NCBI GenBank assembly: GCA_036250195.1
Contig: JAVHZZ010000003.1
Location: 60,305,289 to 60,369,288, forward strand
Direction of reading: 5' to 3'
Length of the DNA stretch: 64,000 nucleotides
Source: Mixophyes australis
Taxonomy: Eukaryota; Chordata; Amphibia; Anura; Limnodynastidae
Shown here: positions 54,944 to 64,000 of the stretch, piece after piece
How positions within the stretch are numbered: position 1 is the first letter of the stretch
How the letters are laid out: every line of letters starts with the position of its first letter
Notes under the pieces: generated by a model
The model's database searches: none
What the model was told of the DNA's origin: nothing
What the model saw: the letters and a program-made list of their open reading frames with translations, nothing else
Made by a program: the position numbers and the translations under genes

Positions 54944-55907
54944 AAAATGGCAGAAAATAACACTTCAAATAGGCGCTAATGGTTAACGCACAGATATAAA
55001 CAATATTGTCATATATAGTGTAATGTCCCAACATACGAAGCAATTAGTGAAGAAATGTCAATGGAATTCAATTCTTCACACTATAAGGAAAAATTATTCT
55101 CTCTCATGTAGATGATGATATCATGTAGATGGATCCTCCTCCATATTCATAGCATCAAAGCATGTAGAAAAAGAGAAAGACATAGGGCTAGATTTACTAA
55201 GCTGCAGGTTTGAAAAAGTGGGGATGTTGCCTATAGCAACCAATCAGATTCTAGCTGTCATTTTATAGATTGCACTAAATAAATGACAGCTAGAATCTGA
55301 TTGGTTGCTATAGGCAACATCTCCACTTTTTCAAACCCCGCAGCTTAGTAAATCTACCCCATAGTGTGTTATCCTTCATAAGATTTTATTGGAAATATAT
55401 AAAATGTATAAAAACATAAAAAGCATGGATCCCGAGAAAGTAAGAAATGGCTGCCTATCAGATTAAGCTGGCAATCTGGTAGGCAGCCATTTCTTACTTT
55501 CTCGGGATCCATGCTTTTTATGTTTTTATACATTTTATATATTTCCAATAAAATCTTATGAAGGATAAGACACTATGGGATTCTCTATGTCTTTCTCTTT
55601 TCCTACATGCTTTGATGCTATGAATATGGAGGAGGAATGAAATCATCTACATGAGAGAAAAGATTTTTTTTTTTATAGTGTGAAAAACTGAATTCCATTG
55701 ACATTTCTTCACTAATTGCTTCGTATGTTGGGACATTACACTATATATGACAATATTGTTTATATCTATGCGTTAACCATTAGCGCCTATTTGAAGTGTT
55801 ATTTTCTGCCATTTTTCTTTGTATGTGATGTAGTGGGTGACATCCTATTCCACTTCTGAGGCAGCTTTTGTTGGAGCGCTCTACTGTAGCTTAATTTATA
55901 GTTTTAT
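54944..55907. mobile_element. Long foldback (palindromic) element
   Basis: The left arm runs 54944-55464 and the right arm 55473-55815, with the centre at the 8-nt loop AAGCTGGC (55465-55472). The arms are near-identical inverted copies over about 345 bp once the MITE in the left arm is removed. The whole is flanked by ATACAGGT on both sides (54936-54943 and 55908-55915), a probable 8-bp target duplication; the right side carries about 92 bp beyond the palindrome. No coding sequence. Fully paired it would form a very long hairpin. Confidence 0.85.
55195..55360. repeat. Palindromic MITE GGGCTAGATTTACTAA, copy 2
   Basis: Same family as 43197-43371. It is inserted in the left arm only of the long palindrome, with ATA on each side. 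It is itself a near-perfect inverted repeat. Confidence 0.9.
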
Positions 55908-56041
55908 ATACAGGTCAGGTGAACGTGATTGGCCAGAAGAGCCTGGGCAGTCAGTAACGACTCTGACCACCGACAGGTGAGCAGGAAATAGGCAACGGGA
56001 CCCAGCATAGTGGAGGATATGTGTGGACTGCGTCTGACAAA

Positions 56042-56879
56042 TATGTGGCAAGGGAAGTTCCGAGGGTTAAGCAGTAATAAATCCAGTAGTCAAAAGCAAG
56101 GTCAGTACACAGAGTAATAATAGCACAGAGTTCAAAAGCTTGATAAAGGTAAACACATTTACCTAGCCATTGTTGTGAGGAAAATCAGTCCTTTTGTAGT
56201 TCAAATCTAGCGGTTTGATAAGGTCAGTAGGGGTCAGCAAGAACTCCAGGGAACTGCTCATGCGCCGGACCTAAGGCAATGTTGCCAGGCAACCCAGGTT
56301 GCAGATAGTCCATTGGAGTACAGATAGAGTGGTGGCTTACTTTGACAGCTAAGGTGCAGCATGTCCAGAGTGGGATAGGATGCTCTCCCATCAGGTGCAC
56401 TTTCAGCCGTGACACATAGACTATATATTACACAGTATGTCAATGTACACATACAGTGAGTAGCAAAAGTGGAACTCAAATGTGGTATAGCTGGAACTTT
56501 GCACCTCTGCAAAACAATCCACTGCAAAAGAGATGACTGTTTCACATGAAGTCAAGGAGTCAGGTCACAAAGAAGGAGTGGGACGTACGCCAGTTCTGCA
56601 AGGATAACCTTGCATGAAATCGCTCTGAAAGAAAGTGGGCACACGCATATTCGCCTATGCAAGATTGCGTGATTCTGGCACTTACATCCTCCTTCTCCAG
56701 GAGAGGGGCGGGAACTCCCCGTTCTAACATTGGCCCAGCACCGTATGGGCGTGTTCATGGAATTGAGAGTCAATGCACATTTGAACTCAGATGAGGTATA
56801 TACCTTTTACTGACATATTATTTGCAACAGCACAGAGGCCGATGATGATGACGATAATCAGTATTACCTAACTGCTTCT
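56042..56879. other. Intergenic
   Basis: No gene recognised. Confidence 0.4.
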
Positions 56880-57790
56880 GAATGGCCTATCGTGGTTTCA
56901 CCTCCGAAGCTGCTGAAGCACCTAAAGGTGGGTGTGGATTTAGCAACAACACGTGTAATACTACATTAGGAAAGCATCTGGTGTTTTTCATGTCATATTT
57001 CAGCCACATATATAATGTAGTTGGAACTCTCCCTGTACCAAAAGGTTTATGCTGGGGGTGTGGTAATATAGCTTCAGATACTACAAGGGAATGTGCTTTG
57101 TCCTAGGTATTTCCATTTGCTAGGGTCAGAAAAGAGTTAAGAACAAATGCTAGGAATATTCCCATAAATCATGAATTGGTTCCTAAAGGGGTGACCTCTC
57201 TGGCACATAAACAAAAAAGAGCTCTAGGGAAAGGGGACAAGGTGTTTAGGTTCAGTGATGGAGAAAGAACTGCTGGAACCGTATTCCCCTTGTCCACTAT
57301 ATATTTAGTAGAAAAACTCTTACTAAAATGATCAGTTTAATGGATGACATGGTAGGAGAAGTAGTTGTGGCCATAAACCAAACAATGGAAGAGGTTACTT
57401 AAATTAGGAAAGTGGCATTGCAGAACAGGATGACTCTAGACCAGATGTTGGCATCTGAGGGAGGGACATGTGCTTTGGTAGGACAGGAATGTTGTACATA
57501 CACAAAGGATAATGAGACTGATAGCATTTGGCTAAGGTGCAGGAGTTACAGGATAGTTGGAGAGAATTTGGAAGTGAGGGATGGGATCCCTTTGGATGGG
57601 TTGGAAAAGGGTTTTCACATGGTGAGCGGAATTCTTCAGTAAATTGTTGTAGTACTGGCAATCTTAGCAATTGTTTACATTTGGTTGAAGTGTCTGCTGT
57701 TGCGTTGTTCAGGAAGCTGTCGACGAATGGGGGAGAACATATTAGGAAGAATATGTAGGGTTCAGTGCTGTAAAGGTGGGAGATATTGAT
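56880..57790 (+). pseudogene. Endogenous retroviral envelope remnant
   Basis: Decayed env from an endogenous retrovirus with a gamma-type envelope. The first part (56882-57106) resembles the C-terminal region of the surface subunit, with several paired cysteines, and stops at 57106. A heptad-like region follows. The segment at 57412-57642 contains the immunosuppressive-domain-like helix followed by a CX6CC motif (CALVGQECC) of the transmembrane subunit. Further downstream a hydrophobic membrane span and Cys-rich cytoplasmic tail are readable in another frame (about 57640-57760). At least three frame or stop breaks exist, so it is non-functional. No gag or pol of the same virus and no LTRs were recognised nearby. 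Confidence 0.75.
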
Positions 57791-58136
57791 ACTCAGTGTT
57801 ATGAGCAGATGAGATGAAGATCCACATTATTCAAATGTTTTGATTCCACAGGAACTTTAAGAAAAATAGGAGGTCACTGAACATCCGTATGTTATAAAAA
57901 GTCATGCACCCATGATCTTTAAAGTTAGGGCTCCAAAGTATCCGATACAGAGAGTATTGGTGATTATCCTGTCACAAATGCATATACATTTTTCCTTTGT
58001 TGTTTGCCTCCTCTTTCCTTCTCAGGACTCAGTGGATCATATGATTTGTGCAGTAAGACGTAATATGTTGCTGGATAGCAACAGAGAGAGGAATAATATG
58101 GATGATCAATGACTTCAAAGGTTGAATAAACAGTTA
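57791..58136. other. Intergenic
   Basis: Nothing recognised; could include the 3' flank of the retroviral remnant. Confidence 0.4.
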
Positions 58137-58447
58137 GGGCCTGATTCATTAAGGAAAATAAAGAGTAACTTTGCACCTTGGCAAAACCATGTTGCATTGG
58201 AGGGGGAGGTAAATTTAAAATGTGGGGCCACATTTATAATTGGGGTAAGGCATGTCCTAGACCAACTTTAAATTTCTGTGTAAAAATAAAGCTATCAAGT
58301 ATTTGTGTGCTACATGAAAAAACAACCAGTATTTATCTTATGTGCAAAATAATACATTAATTTGCACCCCTTGCATTGTAACATGGTTTGTCCATGAGAA
58401 AATGTACTCCTTTTCTTGCTTTGCTCTCCTTAATGACTCAGGCCTGT
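58137..58447. repeat. MITE with GGGCCTGATTCATTA ends, copy 2
   Basis: Begins GGGCCTGATTCATTAAGG and ends CTTAATGACTCAGGCC. The interior matches 2102-2417 closely (for example GCAAAACCATGTTGCATTGG and GCTATCAAGTATTTGTGTGC). Confidence 0.8.
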
Positions 58448-60246
58448 AATGTTTAAATGCCATGGGTGTTTAAGAGTTAACAATATATGACTTGACAAAT
58501 AAACTTGTTTTTGCTTTAGCAGATGTTACTTGTGTGCTTTTGCAGAAATATTGTTACTGTATGTAATCTTGCAATTTATATAGAAATGTACCCCATGATA
58601 TCAGAAAGATGACTTGCAGTTAGGCCTACGTGATGCTATGTTAATGTTGAACGTCTGGTGGGCCTGTATGTGGAGTGATATGATTATAAGTCATTTGATA
58701 ATGATGCATTTATCCATACATTTACCTTGTGGTTTCTCCTATTAAAACTGATGTAAAATGAATTAATAAATGCCATTGTTCATTTTGAATTCAATGGTCT
58801 GTACCCTACATACTAATAAACTGAGCATATTCTGAAGAGACTTTGGCCTTGATTTATTCCATGACAGTGCTTTCTTTATTGACTGTTCATATATTGTAGG
58901 GTTTTTTCTGTGGTTTTTTTTTTTTTTTTTTTTTAAATCTTACTTTATCCATATGTAAAAAGTAAGGTTATATATCAAGACGAATAGTAAGAGCAATTTC
59001 CCTATACAAACAATTGTTTATAAAGCTTTATTGTGCATACAACCTGGTTCTGTGTGATTATACACGGTAGATGATGCCGTACTGCTCTGTGTGTGTCACA
59101 AGTAGACACTTAGGGATATAGTATAAAGAACGTAATTCCCAAATTTGCAGGTACTATATTATTTCACACGTCACCTCAAACAGCATAAAGCTAAACCTGA
59201 AATTATCCCTGATAAAGGGACAAAATAGCGCTCATTCAGGTAAACACAAATCCCGAACACCCACCCTCTCCTTTGCCCATTCCATTAAAAAACAACAACT
59301 TTAACTTATTGTTTTTAAATAGTCCTGGAAACTTTTAATAAATACATTACTTTATTTTTGTATTTTTCATCTGTGTTTTTCATCACAGCCTCTATATCAT
59401 TTAGTCAGAACTATTTATTTACATTAGCCTTGGATACGATACCAAACTGCTCTGTGGATAGCACTATATTCAATAAACAGAGCTGTGCTGTGCTGTATCC
59501 AAGTTCTATCAAAGCTTTATGAGGGCTTGTTGAAAACACAGAAGGCAGGAAGAAACATAAACCAATGTGAGGAATGCATTTTCTGGATCAGTTCATTATG
59601 TTATAAAAAATATTTGAGTACAGAGAATGTGTTCCTCACATTGACCACTATTTTACGTCATCCAGCCATGGTGCATTGCCCTGTGCTGTGTTCACCTGTC
59701 AGGGAACATAGTTAAAAGCATATCTCGTATGAGCCTTAAGCCACATTACAAATCCACCTAGAGAGTTTAAGAACGGCCCCTCTCTTACTTAACACCATGT
59801 AACAGCCGCTGGCACATTGCTTGCGCATTGTTACATTAGTTTTGGTTACACGTCATCAGCTTTCAGTGTCAATCACCTGCTGTAATCTGACAAATAAAAC
59901 ACATCTGGTTCCTGCCATATGAGCAGCGATGTGTTTCCGCGCAGAGTTGCAGCCATTAGAAAGCAGAGCCAGCATTTCTCTTTGATGCAACTTCAGAGCA
60001 TGAACAAGCCATCTGCCGTCAGCTTGTCGAGTAAGGGAATATTATTCAATATCCATCATCCCAGTGATGTGGTGAAGGCTGAACACCCCCATCCTTTATG
60101 TGATGTTAAATCAAGGAAGCAACAAACCACCTGCGCTACAGTATTATGCATTTATTTTCCCTATATGTCTGCATCAGTCAGCACAGGAAGTACCCGGCAA
60201 TGTGGTAATAGAGCAATGTGCATGTCCTACGTGGCTGACGCTTTAT
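58448..60246. other. Intergenic
   Basis: No gene recognised; a T run lies at about 58914-58934. Confidence 0.5.
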
Positions 60247-60951
60247 GGGGCACATTTATCAATCTCCTCATAAAGTGAAAAATAGTTTTCAATCCTTACC
60301 GCATTGATAAGGATTGAACTATTTCTCAAATTTATGAAAAACGAAACACAGAAACAGCAGCTCCAATAAACTGCTGTTTCTGTGATAAAAGAAAAACCAT
60401 ACTTACCCTCCTCTTTGGAATGCACTGTCTCCGGATCTCCTCCAGGGGGTAAATATATGAACATGCGGGTTCTTCAACACCCGCGTGTTCGGCGATTACA
60501 TTTACGCTGAACACACGGGTGTTGAAGAACCCGCATGTTCCTACATTTACCCCCAGGTGTTCTTCGCTCCTCTTCATACATCAATTGCACATGTACAGTT
60601 CGAAGAACTGCACATGTGCACAAACATCTCGCTCTGTCTCTGCAACTATAGTGGCAGAGACAGAGTGGTGAGTGACAGGGAGGGATCATGTGATCCCTTC
60701 ACACATGCGCTGTCCAGCTCTGCTCTTCGGAGCAGAGCTGACAGCTCTGCCATTTTTCATTTATGATAATGTACGCTATCCGGAACTTGTTAGATTGCGG
60801 CCGGGAGCAGTCACCATACTATAGAATGGTGACTGCTCCCAAAAATGAAAAAGGAATGCAAAGCAGCAGATATCCACGGAACACACAGAGGGACTTTTTT
60901 TTAATGGTAAGTGCACGATAGTGCACTATCATTATTTGTTAAATATGCCCC
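60247..60951. mobile_element. Multi-hairpin TIR element
   Basis: Ends GGGGCACATTTATCAA and TTGTTAAATATGCCCC are inverted repeats, flanked by TAT on both sides. Internal hairpins lie at 60279-60324, 60347-60384 (14-bp perfect stem), 60445-60554 (about 49-bp arms), 60587-60619, 60632-60665 (12-bp perfect stem), 60682-60697, 60715-60740 (11-bp stem with a TTCG loop closed by C-G), 60803-60840 (15-bp perfect stem) and 60911-60926. Open frames inside are short and probably incidental. Confidence 0.8.
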
Positions 60952-61678
60952 TATGAGAGATTGGCTTTGAGATATCATATGTGTTATCTCTAAAAATACG
61001 ATAGATATGTATACATATAATAATGATGTGGAAAAGCACATCAACTTTCCACTGTCACTCACTCTCCACTCCAAGTGGTTTCCCACCTGACACCTATCAT
61101 ATGCAACCTGGTCCACTTATATATATATGTATTTCTAAGGTTTGACAGTTTTCCGTTCCACTGTGCGTGCAGCTGGGTCACCAACTACAACTTCTTGTCT
61201 AGTGACAACTGGGACTCCCAGTCTGGGAGAAGGGGACCCTACCATCCTAAGTGCCTGTTGTGCAGCTGACCCTTTAATGATATAGTCTAACCACAAAGAC
61301 GATGTAGTTTAGTAAGTAATAGGCAGGAATAAGAGTTTCAGAGCCCAGACACTGTGGTTAGAGAAAAAAAAATACAGAACAAGAGGCATGTGCTACGTAA
61401 GAAAGGAAATGGTTAATGGGTGATGTTAGTTCAGATAGGAGCAATTATTGGCAGGAACGTGTAAGCAGACATAGAACACAGGAAATTACATTGCAAAGGT
61501 CAAGACCAAATGTTGCTAGAAAATTAACTGAAAAGTCCATCATGTGAAAGAGATCAGTTGCAGAAAAAGAATTAAAACCATTTTATGCTGCATTCCCATG
61601 TGGCAGTTGGTGGCCCAAACACCCTCAATAACAAGCACTAGAGCACATGTCACGGTTCTTATGATGAGACTCGGCAGA
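60952..61678. other. Intergenic
   Basis: No gene recognised. Confidence 0.45.
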
Positions 61679-62170
61679 TGTAGCGACCCCAAGGGATTCG
61701 AACAGTTTAGCACTACTTCAACAGGGCGCGGAGTCTAACGAGGAGACGGTGTTCACCAGGAACCGCCGCAAAGCGGTATGGGCTTAGCTGCGTCTACCTC
61801 GCAGGTCGCGGTCCCTACTAGAGCACTGTACGGAAGTCCCTGAGAGACTACAGGCAGTAGTACCGTAGTAAGAGTGGTAAATATAATAAGTAATGGCAAT
61901 GAAGATGATGCAGTTCGGTGTAACTCTGCAAACTACTATGTGGTGTTTAGGTTCAGGAGAATGAGCGTCAGCTCTGAAGACAAATGTAAAAAAGTTGTCC
62001 GGAGATGAGTGTCAATCCAAGAATCCAAGATGGTGGCGCCCAGGACGGAGCGGAGCGCCGGAGCCAGGTAAGTCTGCCGGGTGTCGGGTGTGCTGCCCGC
62101 ACACCCGGCGTGTGATAGCACATCACTGTTTGTTCAGTTGGTCCTATCTCTGCACTCTTCCAGGTCACAT
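61679..62170 (-). mobile_element. Gypsy-type solo LTR
   Basis: The plus strand starts TGTAGCGACCCCAAGGG and contains GCGGAGTCTAACGAGGAGAC, GGTGTTCACCAGGAACCGCC, GCAAAGCGG and CTCGCAGGTCGCGGTCCC, the same block order as in the LTRs at 20958 and 25651. The far boundary is approximate. No Gypsy coding sequence adjoins. Confidence 0.55.
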
Positions 62171-62569
62171 GACGCACATGCTGCTACCATGAAGACAAAT
62201 AACCTGTGATATCGCAGTGTAAGCAACCAGCAGGGGTGGATCGGGAACTGAAAATGACACTAGAAAAAAGCTGGATGTAGCTTCATGTAGGCGGAACCAA
62301 CGACGGGACTGGCACATCATTAGCCTCCTCAAAGCGGAGTCACAGCGACTGCAGGTGCAATGTGTCACAGTAGGCGGAGCTAACACACAAGTATGCAAAG
62401 CATTGTACTGGTAGACAGAGCAAACAAGTAGGCAGAGTGAGCACACCAGTGGGTGAAGTACACACATTGGTTACATGAGGGATGCATCAGGATGCTCCCA
62501 GGAATAGTATTGAAGTGATAGAAGTCTGTGAAGTCCTTGCTTTTGCGTTAAGCCCAGTTGCCATAAGAT
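62171..62569. other. Intergenic
   Basis: No gene recognised. Confidence 0.4.
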
Positions 62570-62775
62570 CATACTTGACCACTCTCCCGGAAACTCTAGG
62601 AGACTCTCAAAGACTGGATAGGTCTCCCGGACTCCCGGTAGAGCAGGCCATTCTCCTGGATCCTGTCCACTTCCCAGTGAAGTGGGCAGTATCGGAGCCT
62701 CAATGACATGATGCGCTGTGAATCGCAACATTTAGTTGCCGCATCCCACTTCACCCCTCAAAGTTGGCAAGTACG
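62570..62775. repeat. MITE with CATACTTGCCAA ends, copy 3
   Basis: Starts CATACTTGACCACTCTCCCG and ends AAAGTTGGCAAGTACG; opposite orientation to the copies at 4503 and 51273, and shorter. Confidence 0.7.
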
Positions 62776-64000
62776 CGTAAGATAGACAATCCTTACTGGC
62801 ATCGCATCCACGGCCAATCTCCCACTGGTTCTAAATTTTAAACCACATTGCCTCTGCCTACTTGTATCTAAAACACACAATACCTGCCCACCAAGGATGA
62901 TGTATTAAGAATTAGTCACTGCAAGAGAGCTTTTTCTCTACAGGAAAATAGGAATAGGAATACATTTCCAATAGGAATAGGTTCTACCCTCCCAATGTAC
63001 TCTATACTGTGAAGTTAAACCACATCCAAGCCAACATTTCAGTTACTGTTACATAACTTTCCTCAGGGATAATACATCTGATATTGCAGAAATAGCAAAA
63101 TAAGTAGACCTAGATGTAGCACCCCTCTTCCAGGCTCCTCTGGGAATAGCTGTATGTAACTGGAGTCGGTGTAAGATCTCCTCTCACATTCCTTATTCAG
63201 AACATTGCCATATCTTGACACATGACTTCTGTTCTAAAGGTTGTCCAGGACCAAGAACACCAAGGGGAGACTTGGGAAGCCCCTTGCCCACCACTATAAC
63301 TATGACCACGAACATGAAAACACTTTATCAGCACATTTATCAGATGAGGACGGGGCAGCAACGACTTTTCTCTATTTTATAGCAAAAATATATTTTGGAC
63401 ATGAAATAATGACAGGGCATAAAACAAGTCAACATACAATAATTAAATCTACAATTACTTAAATAGTAGAAAGCTATTTACACAGCAACTCCTGTATTTT
63501 CCCTTGCACCACTACCTTTACCTCTCACTTAATGCATATGGATGAGCTACTTCTAACACTCTAATTACTCTAGCTGATTTGATTGTACAACAGGCTGCAG
63601 CAGTACTTCCCTTAGCAGTTTTTACACAGGTTATGCAATAATACCACAATATTTTTCACAGTTCACATCACACTGTGCTCCACCCAAACCCTTTAAACGT
63701 GTAAATGCACAATAATACTTTAAGCTCTCTTTTTGGTGTGTACTGGTGGCCTGTGAGTCTATGCATATACCTAGACTTAGCAGATAATTCTTGAGTTGGA
63801 CTCAGGACTTTACACTGGTACCTTTGAATAGAGACTTCTCACATTCCTGGTGATCTAGTTATCGTCCTTCTCTTGAAGCAATAGCACTGTTGAACACTCT
63901 CACCCTACACTGATGGAATTTAAACATAGTCACTTGAATAAATGATGAGTAATCACTCACAGCAGGTAACAGGATAAGTCACTTGACTTTTGAATAGTGA
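62776..64000. other. Intergenic
   Basis: No gene recognised. Confidence 0.5.

Larger units (their letters stand above)
54178..56041 (-). mobile_element. Gypsy solo LTR, split by nested insertions
   Basis: The left part, 54178-54596, contains GGTGTTCACCAGGACCCCCG and CTGCAAGGAGTGTGCAGGTC, matching the other Gypsy LTRs here. The right part, 55916-56041, ends GGACTGCGTCTGACA, which on the minus strand is the TGTCAGACGC start of the LTR. Between lie a SINE (54597-54935) and a long palindrome (54944-55907). No Gypsy coding sequence is adjacent. Confidence 0.65.

Overview
This window looks like repeat-dense nuclear DNA from an amphibian, most likely a frog. The evidence is the repeat content: a Ngaro-type tyrosine-recombinase retrotransposon that also carries an SGNH hydrolase, a Tf1/sushi-group Ty3/Gypsy chromovirus with a PEG10-like frameshift signal, hAT-like elements with 8-bp target duplications, tRNA-derived SINEs sharing a 3' tail with an L2/CR1-like LINE, Tc1-like relics and many palindromic MITEs. 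I recognise no host protein-coding gene, rRNA or functional tRNA. Many short open frames exist, but outside mobile elements none has a recognisable product. Several open frames begin at TTG rather than ATG, so those starts should not be trusted.

Layout. 0-6.3 kb: intergenic DNA with a SINE fragment, a Tc1-like relic and two MITEs. 6.3-9.9 kb: Helitron-like element, hAT-end fragment, then a decayed Gypsy copy with one LTR. 14.3-20.1 kb: LINE 3' end, Gypsy scraps, full SINE, Tc1-like relic. 20.6-26.4 kb: a 42-bp minisatellite split by a nearly intact 5.14-kb Gypsy chromovirus (minus strand; two 444-bp LTRs; CCCAG duplication). 26.65-29.17 and 29.86-31.68 kb: two related hAT-like elements that share an open frame. 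35.0-37.0 and 39.6-40.5 kb: two related TIR elements carrying different expanded minisatellites. 40.5-42.4 kb: a GC-rich segment bounded by 45-bp inverted repeats and filled with small hairpins. 43.66-50.98 kb: a nearly complete Ngaro-like element. 54.2-56.0 kb: a Gypsy LTR holding a SINE and a long palindrome, itself hit by a MITE. 56.9-57.8 kb: a decayed endogenous retroviral envelope. 60.25-60.95 kb: a 705-bp element made largely of consecutive hairpins. 61.7 kb: another Gypsy-type LTR.

How the parts work together. In the Gypsy element, gag is followed by a -1 frameshift heptamer and then protease-RT-RNase H-integrase-chromodomain; a single-base insertion in RNase H breaks pol. In the Ngaro element, Gag (CCCH finger), RT-RNase H, tyrosine recombinase and SGNH hydrolase run left to right between split direct repeats (A1 ... 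B1-A2-B2), with nonsense and frameshift damage. The points most worth following up are the chain of hairpins with compensating stem changes at 41.1-41.8 kb, the multi-hairpin element at 60.2 kb, the palindrome at 54.9 kb and the shared open frame of the two hAT-like elements.
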